Shown here piece after piece: positions 11,677 through 20,461 of a stretch of DNA of 64,000 nt. The DNA lies in the NCBI RefSeq assembly GCF_001269905.1, contig NZ_LHVK01000015.1, forward strand, positions 62,001-126,000. The letters are read 5' to 3'. Source of the stretch: Pseudomonas corrugata (lineage in GTDB: Bacteria; Pseudomonadota; Gammaproteobacteria; Pseudomonadales; Pseudomonadaceae). Numbering within the stretch: the stretch's first letter is position 1; each line of letters starts with the position of its first letter. Under the pieces are notes generated by a model. It was not told the origin of the DNA. It saw only the letters and a list, made by a program, of their open reading frames with translations, and ran no database searches. The position numbers and the translations under genes were made by a program.

Positions 11677-12201
11677 TCAGCACTCGTTCAACCCTTCACG
11701 GAAGCGCAACGCCAGGCTCTTGAGGTTCTGACGCCAGCTCTCCAGCTCTTCCCGACTGAGCTCCTGCTCCGGCTCTTCTTCATCCAGATTGACCGCCACG
11801 ATCAATGGCTGGGTCACGTCACCCTTGGGCTTGCGAGGAGCCCGTGGTGGCTGGAACAGCGCCGCGTGGGCTGCCAGCAACTTGGCCAGCCAGGTTTCCG
11901 GGTTATGAGCCAGCTCGATCATTTCAGCCAATTCCGGGATGGCAATGTCCTGCAACACCTCCCGGGTCAGCAACAGTTCGGCCCGTGGGGCGCTCGCCAG
12001 GGGAAGCCGATAGAAACCGGCTATTTCATGGCACAAGCCCAGTAACGCACCGTACAGGTGAAACAGGGCCGACTCGCGTCCGGCCTGGAGCAGCGCCGGG
12101 GAGTTCATCGCGCGCCCATCCTCGGTCCTGGCGAGCGCTTCGAGCGACAGGCCGGCGAAGTAGATTTTCTGGTTGGTGCGGGTATAGAGCTCGTGGGCCA
12201 T
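11677..12201 (-). CDS. DUF6586-family protein, PA3010 type
   Basis: This 174-aa cytoplasmic protein begins MAHELYTRTNQKIYFAGLSL and ends in a polar, acidic tail (LDEEEPEQELSREELESWRQ). It is alpha-helical with many Leu/Ala. It lies between the PA3009-type gene and topA, as in P. aeruginosa. ATG 12201 has GGGAG 10 nt upstream and was preferred to the longer frame from 12234. The DUF number is from memory. No function is known. Confidence 0.72.
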   Translation of the reverse strand: MAHELYTRTNQKIYFAGLSLEALARTEDGRAMNSPALLQAGRESALFHLYGALLGLCHEIAGFYRLPLASAPRAELLLTREVLQDIAIPELAEMIELAHNPETWLAKLLAAHAALFQPPRAPRKPKGDVTQPLIVAVNLDEEEPEQELSREELESWRQNLKSLALRFREGLNEC

Positions 12202-12306
12202 GACGGCATTCTCCCAACGACATGAAAGCTTCACGCAAGGGCGACAGTGTCATGGATCAACCAAGACCACTGCAAGCCAAATACAGTCAAAGGATCAAGC
12301 GATACC

Positions 12307-12398
12307 CTGTGGGAGCGAGCCTGCTCGCGATAGCGGCGCAACAATCAGCATCAATGTTGCCTGATTCACCGCTATCGCGAGCAGGCTCGCTCCCACAG
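12307..12398. repeat. REP pair
   Basis: Two inverted REP units (CTGTGGGAGCGAGCCTGCTC and its complement) flank a 35-bp spacer between the DUF6586 gene and topA. No other element is seen in this gap. Confidence 0.92.
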
Positions 12399-12446
12399 TT
12401 GTTTGCTTGACTGACCGGCACAGGGGAAGCCCCCTGCCTCCATCAA

Positions 12447-15059
12447 TCAGCGCTTGTCTTCCACCGTCCATTTGCCGCCGTCGTAGTACGCCTTCCAGCC
12501 CGTAGGCTTGCCGTCGACCTCGGTCTGCACGTACTGCTCCTTGGTCTTGCGGCTGTAGCGAATCACCGCCGGGCGGCCATCCGGATCCTTCTGCGGTGCT
12601 TCGCAGAGGAAATGGTACTTCGGATCGATCTCGTCCTTGTGCGGCACGATCTCCATCACCAAGGGTGCGCGGGTCTCGCGGTTCTTCGGGAACTGACTGG
12701 CCGCCAGGAACAGGCCGGACGCACCATCACGCAGGATGTAGGTGTCGTTGACCTTCTCGCACTTGAGCTCCGGCATCTTCACCGGGTCCATCTTCGGCGG
12801 CGCGGCGTCACCGCTCCTGAGCAGCTTGCGAGTGTTCTTGCAGGTCGGGTTGGTGCAGCCGAAGAACTTGCCGAAACGGCCGGTCTTGAGCTGCATCTCG
12901 CTGCCACACTTGTCGCATTCCAGGCTTGGTCCTTCGTAGCCCTTGATGCGATACGTGCCCTCTTCGATCTCGTAGCCCGCGCAATCCGGGTTGTTACCGC
13001 AGATGTGCAGCTTGCGCTTTTCGTCCAGCAGATAGGCATCCATCGCCGTGCTGCAGATCGGGCAGCGATGCTTGCCACGCAACACCAGGGATTCGGACTC
13101 ACCCTCATCGTCCGCGGCGATTTCGTCGCCCGGCACCAGGTTGACCGTCGCCTTGCAGCGCTCTTTGGGCGGCAGGCTGTAGCCCGAGCAGCCCAGGAAG
13201 ACGCCGGTGGACGCCGTACGGATCTGCATCGGACGACCACATGTCAGGCATGGAATATCGGTCATCACCGGCTGGTTGGCCCGCATGCCGCTGTCAGGGC
13301 TTTCAGCCACTTCGAGCTTTTTCTTGAAGTCGCCGTAGAACTCGTCGAGGACGTTCTTCCAGTCCCGCTCCCCTTGGGCCACATCGTCGAGATGCTCTTC
13401 CATGCCGGCGGTGAAACCGTAGTCCATCAGGTTCGAGAAGCTTTCGGACAATCGCTCGGTAACGATGTCACCCATCTTTTCCGAATAGAAGCGACGGTTG
13501 TGCAGCGCAACGTAGCCGCGATCCTGGATAGTCGAAATGATCGCCGCATAGGTCGAAGGACGACCGATACCGCGTTTTTCCATCTCCTTGACCAGGCTGG
13601 CTTCGGAGTAACGGGCCGGCGGCTTGGTGAAATGCTGGGTCGGATCAAGCTTGATCAGCTTCATCACGTCACCCTGGGCCATATCCGGCAAGACGTCGTC
13701 GTCCCCAGGCTTGGTAATCTGCGGCATGACGCGGGTATAACCGTCGAACTTCAGAATACGGCCTTTGGCGCGCAGCTCGAAATCTCCGGCACCGACGCTG
13801 ACGGTGGTGGACAGGTACTGCGCCGGCAGCATCTGGCAAGCCAGAAACTGGCGCCAGATCAGCTCGTAGAGACGCTCGGCATCGCGCTCCATGCCCGACA
13901 ACTTGCTTGGCTCGGTGTTGGCATCGGAAGGACGAATCGCTTCGTGAGCCTCTTGTGCGCCTTCCTTGCTGCTGTAGACGTTTGGCGTGTCCGGCAGGTA
14001 CTTCTTGCCGAACTCGCTTTCTATATAAGTACGCGCCATCGCCACGGCATCGGCCGAGAGGTTGGTGGAGTCGGTACGCATATAGGTGATGTAGCCGGCT
14101 TCATACAGACGCTGGGCCATCATCATGGTTTTCTTCACACCGAAGCCCAGGCGGTTGCTCGCGGCCTGTTGCAGCGTGGACGTGATGAACGGTGCCGATG
14201 GCTTGCTGCTGGTCGGCTTGTCTTCGCGCTTGACGATGCTGTAGGTGGAAGCCTTGAGCTTCTCCAGGGCAGCCATGGCCTGGGCTTCGTTCAGTGGCTT
14301 GAAGGCTTCGCCCTTCTCCCGGGCCACTTCGAAGCGCACGCTGGCGCCTTTGGCAGTGCCAAGGTCCGCATGGACTTCCCAATACTCTTCAGGGATGAAC
14401 GCACGGATCTCCCGCTCGCGCTCCACCACCAGCTTTACAGCCACCGACTGCACCCGCCCGGCCGACAGGCCACGGGCGATCTTGGCCCACAGCAATGGCG
14501 AGACCATGTAGCCCACCACGCGATCGAGGAAGCGACGCGCCTGCTGAGCATTGACCCGATCGATGTCCAGCTCACCCGGCTCGGAGAACGCCTCCTGAAT
14601 GGCCTTCTTGGTGATTTCGTTGAACACCACGCGCTTGTAGCGGCTGTCATCGCCACCAATGGCTTCGCGCAGGTGCCAGGCAATGGCTTCCCCTTCGCGG
14701 TCCAAGTCCGTCGCGAGATAGATGGTGTCGGCATCCTTGGCGAGCCGGCGCAGCTCCTCGATGACCTTTTCCTTGCCCGGGAGGATCTCGTACTTGGCTT
14801 TCCAGCCATGTTCCGGATCGACACCCATGCGTGAGACCAGCTGCTTGCGCGCCTTTTCCTTTGGCGACAGCGCCGGCGCTTCACCAGCAGCCGCCTTGCC
14901 GCGCTTGGCGGCTGGCTCCTTGCTGGCGCTAGCCGAACCGCTGGTGGGCAGGTCTCGGATATGGCCGATACTCGACTTCACCACGTATTGGTTGCCCAGA
15001 TACTTGTTGATGGTCTTGGCCTTAGCCGGGGATTCCACAATGACCAGCGATTTGCCCAT
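12447..15059 (-). CDS. topA: DNA topoisomerase I
   Basis: TopA relaxes negative supercoils by cutting one strand. The 870-aa product has the N-terminal Toprim domain (IVESPAKAKT at residues 6-15; DLDREGEAIAWHL near 119), the active-site Tyr in YITYMRTDST near residue 325, and a C-terminal part with several four-Cys zinc ribbons (CLTCGRPMQ, CPICSTAMD, CDKCGSEM) plus a basic tail. A Pseudomonas-specific lysine- and alanine-rich insert lies near residues 40-75. It is transcribed from a strong-looking promoter at 15121-15149. No damage is seen. Confidence 0.98.
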   Translation of the reverse strand: MGKSLVIVESPAKAKTINKYLGNQYVVKSSIGHIRDLPTSGSASASKEPAAKRGKAAAGEAPALSPKEKARKQLVSRMGVDPEHGWKAKYEILPGKEKVIEELRRLAKDADTIYLATDLDREGEAIAWHLREAIGGDDSRYKRVVFNEITKKAIQEAFSEPGELDIDRVNAQQARRFLDRVVGYMVSPLLWAKIARGLSAGRVQSVAVKLVVEREREIRAFIPEEYWEVHADLGTAKGASVRFEVAREKGEAFKPLNEAQAMAALEKLKASTYSIVKREDKPTSSKPSAPFITSTLQQAASNRLGFGVKKTMMMAQRLYEAGYITYMRTDSTNLSADAVAMARTYIESEFGKKYLPDTPNVYSSKEGAQEAHEAIRPSDANTEPSKLSGMERDAERLYELIWRQFLACQMLPAQYLSTTVSVGAGDFELRAKGRILKFDGYTRVMPQITKPGDDDVLPDMAQGDVMKLIKLDPTQHFTKPPARYSEASLVKEMEKRGIGRPSTYAAIISTIQDRGYVALHNRRFYSEKMGDIVTERLSESFSNLMDYGFTAGMEEHLDDVAQGERDWKNVLDEFYGDFKKKLEVAESPDSGMRANQPVMTDIPCLTCGRPMQIRTASTGVFLGCSGYSLPPKERCKATVNLVPGDEIAADDEGESESLVLRGKHRCPICSTAMDAYLLDEKRKLHICGNNPDCAGYEIEEGTYRIKGYEGPSLECDKCGSEMQLKTGRFGKFFGCTNPTCKNTRKLLRSGDAAPPKMDPVKMPELKCEKVNDTYILRDGASGLFLAASQFPKNRETRAPLVMEIVPHKDEIDPKYHFLCEAPQKDPDGRPAVIRYSRKTKEQYVQTEVDGKPTGWKAYYDGGKWTVEDKR

Positions 15060-15120
15060 GGATCAGAAAATTCCTGAATTCTAAAAAGTGAAAGGCGGTT
15101 GGCGCCTGACGCGGCACCGC

Positions 15121-15149
15121 TATATATAGTGGCTGCAAGGTGAGGTCAA
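15121..15149 (-). promoter_or_regulatory. Sigma-70 promoter of topA
   Basis: On the minus strand TTGACC (15149-15144) and TATATA (15126-15121) are separated by exactly 17 bp, giving a predicted start near 15114 and a leader of about 55 nt to the topA ATG. Confidence 0.75.
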
Positions 15150-15174
15150 GCGCAGGGTTGCCCGCAGGTTGGCC

Positions 15175-15411
15175 TCAAGGCTTGGGGAAAATGCTTTCTT
15201 CGGCCTGCACCAAAGCAAAGCGCGGCACTTGTTCGCCGTCAACCTCGACGGACTCCTGGAACATGCTCAAGGGACGCACCCAAAAGCCGTAATCACCATA
15301 CAGGGCTTGATAAAAGACCACTTCTTCCTCGGTTTCGGAATGCCGCGCAATGCTGAATACGCGGTACTGCGGACCTTTGTAATGCTGGTAGAGCCCAGGT
15401 TGTATCGGCAT
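15175..15411 (-). CDS. DUF1653 domain protein
   Basis: This 78-aa protein (MPIQPGLYQHYKGPQYRVFS...) is a complete DUF1653 domain. The family shows conserved H-x-K-G, ETxxx-VVFYQALYGDYGFWVRPL and a short acidic tail. It lies between topA and fadA, as in P. aeruginosa (PA3012). No function is known; the fold is a small beta protein. The start codon is followed directly by conserved family sequence. Confidence 0.85.
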   Translation of the reverse strand: MPIQPGLYQHYKGPQYRVFSIARHSETEEEVVFYQALYGDYGFWVRPLSMFQESVEVDGEQVPRFALVQAEESIFPKP

Positions 15412-15470
15412 GTTTTGGCCCTCACTGAAATCTTTTCAAAATAAAAACAAAATTTTTTTATTAAACCCGG

Positions 15471-15501
15471 AAAAACAAAAAACCGGGGCACTTGGCCCCG
15501 G
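15471..15501 (-). terminator. Rho-independent terminator of fadBA
   Basis: On the minus strand a 7-bp GC stem (CCGGGGC/GCCCCGG, 5-nt loop) is followed by a T-run, starting 19 bp after the fadA stop. Confidence 0.88.
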
Positions 15502-15519
15502 CTTCCATCGACGCAACGC

Positions 15520-16695
15520 TTAGACGCGTTCGAAGACAGTGGCGATGCCCTGGCCGAGGCCAATGCACATGGTGGACACGCCAAAAGTGCCGCCGTTCTG
15601 TTTCATGACGTTCAGCAACGTGCCGGAGATACGCGCACCCGAGCAACCGAACGGGTGACCCAGGGCGATCGCGCCGCCGTGCAGGTTAACCTTCTCGTTC
15701 ATCTTGTCGAGCACTTTCAGATCTTTCAGCACGGGCAGGGCCTGTGCGGCGAACGCTTCGTTGAGCTCGAAGAAGTCGATATCGGCAATGCTCAGGCCGG
15801 CACGCTTCAAGGCTTTCTGCGTCGCCGGTACTGGACCATAGCCCATGATCGCCGGGTCCACACCCGCCACGGCCATCGAACGGATCACCGCCATCGGCTG
15901 GATGCCCAGGTCCTGGGCACGCTGGGCCGACATCACAATCATGCACGAAGCACCGTCAGTGATCTGCGACGAAGTACCGGCTGTCACGGTGCCGCCCTTC
16001 GGGTTGAAGGCAGGCTTGAGGCTCGCCAGGCTTTCGAGGGTGGTTTCCGGACGAATGGTTTCGTCATAGTCGAACACCTTCAGGAAACCGTTCTCGTCAT
16101 AACCCTGCATCGGGATGATTTCATCCTTGAACTTGCCTTCCACGGTCGCCTTGTGGGCGAGTTGGTGGGAGCGCACGCCGAAGGCGTCCTGCTGTTCACG
16201 GGTAATGCCGTGCATTTTGCCAAGCATTTCCGCGGTCAGGCCCATCATGCCCGAGGCTTTTGCCGCGTACAGCGACATATGCGGGTTCGGATCGACGCCA
16301 TGCATCATGCTCACGTGGCCCATGTGCTCGACGCCGCCGACGACGAACACATCACCGTTACCGGTCATGATCGCCTGGGCGGCGGTGTGCAGCGCGCTCA
16401 TGGACGAACCGCACAGGCGGCTGATGGTCTGACCGGCCGCAGTGTGAGGGATCTGAGTCATCAGCGAGGCCATGCGGGCGATGTTCCAGCCCTGCTCCAG
16501 AGTCTGGTTCACACAGCCCCAGATCACGTCCTCGACTTCATTCGGGTCGACTTTGACGTTGCGCTCGAGCAGTTTGCTGATCAGGTGCGCCGACATATCC
16601 TCGGCGCGAGTGTTACGGTGCATGCCGCCCTTGGAGCGGCCCATCGGCGTACGACCGAAGTCGACAATCACGACGTCTCTAGGATTCAAGCTCAT
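15520..16695 (-). CDS. fadA: 3-ketoacyl-CoA thiolase FadA
   Basis: FadA is the beta subunit of the beta-oxidation complex and cleaves 3-ketoacyl-CoA to acetyl-CoA. The 391-aa thiolase has the acyl-accepting Cys in RLCGSSMSALH near residue 92, the second conserved block ELNEAFAAQ, and GGAIALGHPFGCSGAR with the His/Cys pair near the C terminus. It follows fadB by 30 bp on the same strand and ends at a strong terminator. In P. aeruginosa this is foaB/fadA5, controlled by PsrA. Confidence 0.97.
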   Translation of the reverse strand: MSLNPRDVVIVDFGRTPMGRSKGGMHRNTRAEDMSAHLISKLLERNVKVDPNEVEDVIWGCVNQTLEQGWNIARMASLMTQIPHTAAGQTISRLCGSSMSALHTAAQAIMTGNGDVFVVGGVEHMGHVSMMHGVDPNPHMSLYAAKASGMMGLTAEMLGKMHGITREQQDAFGVRSHQLAHKATVEGKFKDEIIPMQGYDENGFLKVFDYDETIRPETTLESLASLKPAFNPKGGTVTAGTSSQITDGASCMIVMSAQRAQDLGIQPMAVIRSMAVAGVDPAIMGYGPVPATQKALKRAGLSIADIDFFELNEAFAAQALPVLKDLKVLDKMNEKVNLHGGAIALGHPFGCSGARISGTLLNVMKQNGGTFGVSTMCIGLGQGIATVFERV

Positions 16696-16725
16696 AAATG
16701 TTCTCTCGCTCTAGTCGTTGGGCGC

Positions 16726-18873
16726 TTAACCGAAGAAGCTCTGGCCGTTCTTGGCCATTTCACGCAGCTTCGCGGTGGGGTGGTACAGCGCGCCCAGATC
16801 AGCGTACTGGTCAGCCAGGGCAACGAACTCGGCCACACCGATCGAATCGATGTAGCGCAGCGCACCGCCACGGAATGGAGGGAAACCGATACCGTAGACC
16901 AGACCCATGTCGGCTTCGGCGGCGGTTTCGACAATGCCGTCTTCCAGGCAACGCACGGTTTCGAGGCACAGCGGGATCATCATCCAGTTGATGATGTCCT
17001 CGTCGGTGACTTCGCGCTGCTCGTAAACGATCGGCTTGAGCACTTCCAGCACCGACGGATCGGCCACTTTCTTCTGCTTGCCGCGCTTGTCGGTCTCGTA
17101 GGCGTAGAAACCCTTGCCGTTCTTCTGACCCAGGCGCTTGGCTTCGTAGAGCACGTCGACAGCCGAACGACGGTCGTCCTTCATGCGGTCCGGGAAGCCT
17201 TCAGCCATGACGTCGCGACCGTGGTGACCGGTGTCGATACCGACCACGTCCATCAGGTACGCCGGGCCCATCGGCCAGCCGAATTTTTCCATGATCTTGT
17301 CGATGCGCACGAAGTCCACGCCAGCGCTGACCAATTTGGCGAAACCGCCGAAATACGGGAACAGCACGCGGTTGACCAGGAAGCCCGGGCAGTCGTTGAC
17401 GACGATCGGGTTCTTGCCCATTTTCTTGGCGTAGGCAACAGTAGTGGCAACGGCCAGTTCGCTGGACTTCTCGCCACGGATCACTTCCACCAGCGGCATC
17501 ATGTGCACCGGGTTGAAGAAGTGCATGCCGACGAAGTTTTCCGGACGCTTGAGGGCCTTGGCCAGCAGCGAAATGGAAATGGTCGAGGTGTTCGACGCGA
17601 GGATCGTGTCTTCCTTGACCTTGTCTTCGACTTCAGCCAATACCGCTTGCTTGACCTTAGGGTTCTCGACGACCGCTTCGACCACCAGGTCGACATGGCC
17701 GAAATCGCCATAGGACAGGGTCGGACGAATACCGTTGAGCACTTCGGCCATCTTCGCCGCGGTCATGCGGCCTTTATCGACGCGTCCTACCAGCAGCTTG
17801 GCGGCTTCGGCCAGGCCCTGTTCGATGCCGTGTTCGTTGATGTCCTTCATCAGGATCGGCGTGCCTTTGGATGCCGACTGATAGGCGATACCGCCACCCA
17901 TGATGCCGGCGCCCAACACGGCGGCCTGCTTCACGTCACGGGCGATTTCGTCGTAGGCCTTGGCCTTTTTCTTCAGTTCCTGGTCATTGAGGAACAGACC
18001 GATCAGGCTCTGTGCCGCCGAGGTCTTGGCCAGTTTGACGAAACCGGCGGCTTCGACTTCCAGGGCCTTGTCACGACCGAAGTTCGCGGCTTTCTGGATG
18101 GTCTTGATCGCTTCGACCGGAGCCGGGTAATTCGGGCCCGCCTGACCGGCCACGAAACCCTTGGCAGTTTCGAAGGCCATCATCTGCTCGATGGCATTGA
18201 GCTTGAGCTTCTCCAGCTTCGGCTGACGCTTGGCCTTGTAGTCGAACTCGCCGCTGATGGCGCACTTGATCGTTTCAAGGGCCGCTTGCTGGAGCTTGCC
18301 AGGTTCGACCACCGCATCCACGGCGCCGACTTTCAGCGCGTCATCAGCACGGTTTTCCTTGCCGGCGGCAATCCATTCGATGGCGTTGTCGGCACCGATC
18401 AGGCGCGGCAGGCGCACGGTACCGCCGAAGCCCGGATAGATGCCCAGCTTGACTTCCGGCAGGCCGATCTTGGCGGCGGAAGACATCACGCGAAAGTCCG
18501 CTGCCAGGCACATTTCCAGGCCGCCACCCAGGGCAATGCCGTTGATGGCTGCGACGGTCGGTACGTTGAGATCTTCGAAGTCGCTGAAAATACGGTTGGC
18601 TTCGAGGTTGCCAGCGATCAGTTCGGCATCGGGCAGCTTGAAGTTGTCGACGAATTCGGTGATGTCGGCACCGACGATAAATACGTCCTTGCCGCTGCTG
18701 ACGATCACACCCTTGATCGAAGCGTCTGCCTTGATAGTGTCCACAGCCTGACGCAATTCATTCAGGGTTAGACGATTGAACTTGTTGACGGACTCACCCT
18801 TGAGATCGAACTTCAGTTCGACGATGCCACTTTCAAGAGCCTTAACCGTGATGGCTTTACCTTCGTAAATCAT
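16726..18873 (-). CDS. fadB: Fatty acid oxidation complex subunit FadB
   Basis: FadB combines enoyl-CoA hydratase, 3-hydroxyacyl-CoA dehydrogenase and isomerase/epimerase activities. The 715-aa protein has an N-terminal crotonase domain (about 1-190, with ALGGGLEMCLAAD), an NAD-binding Rossmann motif GAGIMGGGIAYQSA near residue 320 and a C-terminal dehydrogenase domain (FFNPVHMMPLVEVI near 450). ATG 18873 has GGAG 9 nt upstream and gives the usual MIYEGKAITV start; the 18876 codon is a TTG. A double PsrA-like operator lies about 150 bp upstream. Confidence 0.97.
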   Translation of the reverse strand: MIYEGKAITVKALESGIVELKFDLKGESVNKFNRLTLNELRQAVDTIKADASIKGVIVSSGKDVFIVGADITEFVDNFKLPDAELIAGNLEANRIFSDFEDLNVPTVAAINGIALGGGLEMCLAADFRVMSSAAKIGLPEVKLGIYPGFGGTVRLPRLIGADNAIEWIAAGKENRADDALKVGAVDAVVEPGKLQQAALETIKCAISGEFDYKAKRQPKLEKLKLNAIEQMMAFETAKGFVAGQAGPNYPAPVEAIKTIQKAANFGRDKALEVEAAGFVKLAKTSAAQSLIGLFLNDQELKKKAKAYDEIARDVKQAAVLGAGIMGGGIAYQSASKGTPILMKDINEHGIEQGLAEAAKLLVGRVDKGRMTAAKMAEVLNGIRPTLSYGDFGHVDLVVEAVVENPKVKQAVLAEVEDKVKEDTILASNTSTISISLLAKALKRPENFVGMHFFNPVHMMPLVEVIRGEKSSELAVATTVAYAKKMGKNPIVVNDCPGFLVNRVLFPYFGGFAKLVSAGVDFVRIDKIMEKFGWPMGPAYLMDVVGIDTGHHGRDVMAEGFPDRMKDDRRSAVDVLYEAKRLGQKNGKGFYAYETDKRGKQKKVADPSVLEVLKPIVYEQREVTDEDIINWMMIPLCLETVRCLEDGIVETAAEADMGLVYGIGFPPFRGGALRYIDSIGVAEFVALADQYADLGALYHPTAKLREMAKNGQSFFG

Positions 18874-19022
18874 CAACTGATCTCCACGATATGGAAGCTG
18901 AACAGTACACGTTGAACGCTGACCACTGGTTCGGCATTGACGTTACCGTCGATGCTACGCCAATCCGCCAGGCACACCCGTCAACGCGATAGTCGGGGTT
19001 CTGTAGGAACGTTCGGAAAATA

Positions 19023-19049
19023 CAAACGCTCAATTCATACGCCCGTTTG
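19023..19049 (-). promoter_or_regulatory. Probable PsrA operator of fadBA
   Basis: CATAC-GCCC-GTTTG (19036-19049) matches the PsrA consensus CAAAC-N4-GTTTG at 9 of 10 positions. A complete left half-site CAAAC lies 13 bp before it (19023-19027), so the outer half-sites are 17 bp apart, exactly as at the psrA promoter (9940-9966). The site is 150-176 bp upstream of fadB. The rest of 18874-19199 shows no other clear feature. Confidence 0.62.
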
Positions 19050-19199
19050 ATTTGGGTACGTCACCTTCACGGAATTTCCGACAATTGTCAATCGCCCTAA
19101 ACAAGGCCTCGGACGCGACTTGACGGTCATTTCCATTACCCTGCAGATCCGCAACAAAACGCTGCATGTCGAGACATTCATAAGATCAATAATTAGAAA

Positions 19200-19356
19200 A
19201 GTCGCCCTAATTCCGGGCGTGGAGAATGCAACCGGCTACGCTGGCGGATAGGTGATCGAAGCGCTTGGCGCAAGGACGTTACGAACGAACGCCCGGATTT
19301 GAATGGTTTACGGCCTGCCTGGCCAACCCGCCCGACGAGACTGTCGGGCTTTTTTT
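19200..19356 (+). ncRNA. Candidate stand-alone small RNA
   Basis: A + strand transcript is implied by an intrinsic terminator (19330-19356). It has no coding gene upstream: fadB is on the other strand and the next gene (19360-19797) is convergent. Within the segment a 9-bp stem pairs 19212-19220 (TCCGGGCGT) with 19289-19297, enclosing about 68 nt with further stems. Sequences like AATAAT near 19188 could be a -10 element, but no promoter is convincing. The family is not assigned; Pseudomonas RNAs such as P15 or RgsA/P16 should be tested. Confidence 0.55.
19330..19356 (+). terminator. Rho-independent terminator
   Basis: A 7-bp stem GCCCGAC/GTCGGGC with a 6-nt loop is followed by seven T residues on the + strand. 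It cannot serve the convergent gene at 19360, because that strand lacks a T-run after the stem. Confidence 0.9.
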
Positions 19357-19359
19357 GCG

Positions 19360-19797
19360 TCAGGCCAGGGCCTTGAGCACGGCGGCAATATCCTGCAAAA
19401 CAACGGCTTCGCCCTTCTCGCCCCAGTACAAGGTGATCATTTGCCGGTCGGCTTCGATCTTGTAGACGTTGGCCGGCAATTTCCGAAAATGCTCGAGTAA
19501 CGACTCATCCTGACAAACTTCCCGCCATTGGTTGACCCAGACGCCCGGCGCGCTCTGCCAGTAACTCCAACAGGCTGGCTGCTTGCCACGCCGGGGCCGA
19601 TGGTACTGCGCGCAGGGGTTTGGAGGCTGGGGATCGAGCCAGTGCGGCCACTCCTGGGGGGCCAATTGCATGGCCAGGCCGAGGCGACGGGCCTCCATGC
19701 GAAGGGCCATGCGACCGCTCTGTACACGGGACGGACGCAACCATGCCAGGGGGCTCAATACCACCAACAGGATTGACACCACTATCCAGACCGTCAT
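19360..19797 (-). CDS. Small membrane-anchored protein, YajC-like
   Basis: This 145-aa protein has a single N-terminal membrane segment (MTVWIVVSILLVVLSPLAWL) followed by a basic stretch and a soluble, Trp-rich domain (WPHWLDPQPPNPCAQYHRPR, WSYWQSAPGVWVNQWRE). Similar Pseudomonas proteins are often labelled preprotein translocase YajC-related, but I see no real YajC signature. A conserved gene is found here in P. aeruginosa as well (PA3016 region). ATG 19797 was chosen because it begins the membrane segment. The function is unknown. Confidence 0.7.
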   Translation of the reverse strand: MTVWIVVSILLVVLSPLAWLRPSRVQSGRMALRMEARRLGLAMQLAPQEWPHWLDPQPPNPCAQYHRPRRGKQPACWSYWQSAPGVWVNQWREVCQDESLLEHFRKLPANVYKIEADRQMITLYWGEKGEAVVLQDIAAVLKALA

Positions 19798-19899
19798 ATC
19801 AGTACTCCCGAATTCTGATGAGCTATTGACCCCTGTCGCCGTCAATGCGCTTGAAACCAGCCATACTTAACCGTATCGCCATTCTCTGGAGTGCTTTTC

Positions 19900-20340
19900 A
19901 TGTATTACGAACACATCCTGGTCGCCGTCGACCTCACTGAAGAATGCGATCCCGTCATCAAACGTGCTCGCGCCCTGTGCGATGGCCGAGAAACCAAGCT
20001 GTCACTGGTGCATATCGTCGAGCCGATGGCAATGGCCTTTGGTGGTGATGTCCCCATGGACCTTTCCCAACTGCAGCAACAGCAGTTCGATCAGGCCAAG
20101 GAACGCCTTGATCGCCTGATCGTGAAATACCCGGACTTGAAACGGGAGAACAGCCACTTGACCTATGGCCAGCCGCGCCAGGAGATCCATCATTTGGCCA
20201 AGGAGCAGGGCTGCGACCTGATCGTGGTCGGCAGTCACGGTCGCCATGGCCTGGCGTTGCTGCTGGGCTCCACCGCCAACGACGTGCTGCATGGCGCGCC
20301 TTGCGATGTACTGGCGGTGCACCTGGTCAAGCGCGCATAA
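19900..20340 (+). CDS. Universal stress protein (UspA family)
   Basis: This 146-aa single-domain UspA protein begins MYYEHILVAVDLTEECDPVI and carries the nucleotide-binding pattern GSHGRHGLALLLGSTANDVL near residues 112-131. That G-x2-G-x9-G-[ST] type suggests ATP binding. Such proteins aid survival in stationary phase or low oxygen. GGAG lies 6 nt before the ATG at 19900. It corresponds to PA3017 in the syntenic block. No clear Anr box is upstream. Confidence 0.9.
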   Translation: MYYEHILVAVDLTEECDPVIKRARALCDGRETKLSLVHIVEPMAMAFGGDVPMDLSQLQQQQFDQAKERLDRLIVKYPDLKRENSHLTYGQPRQEIHHLAKEQGCDLIVVGSHGRHGLALLLGSTANDVLHGAPCDVLAVHLVKRA

Positions 20341-20353
20341 CCACCATGAGCCC

Positions 20354-20445
20354 CCGCGGGAGCGAGCCTGCTCGCGATGGCGCCAGCACAGTCGACACCG
20401 CTGTCAGCTGACACACCGCTATCGCGAGCAGGTTCGCTCCCACAA
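20354..20445. repeat. REP pair
   Basis: Inverted REP units (GGGAGCGAGCCTGCTCGCGA and complement) fill the gap between the convergent usp and uup genes. Confidence 0.88.
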
Positions 20446-20461
20446 AGGGCCGCCTTTCAAA

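Noticed and set aside
15655..18771. 1038-aa open frame antisense to fadA-fadB
   Set aside because: Both genes on the other strand have full family motifs; this frame spans the gap between them only by codon bias.
19825..19846. ATTGAC-N10-GTCAAT upstream of the universal stress gene as an Anr box
   Set aside because: Half-site spacing is 10 bp rather than 4 and both halves deviate from TTGAT/ATCAA.
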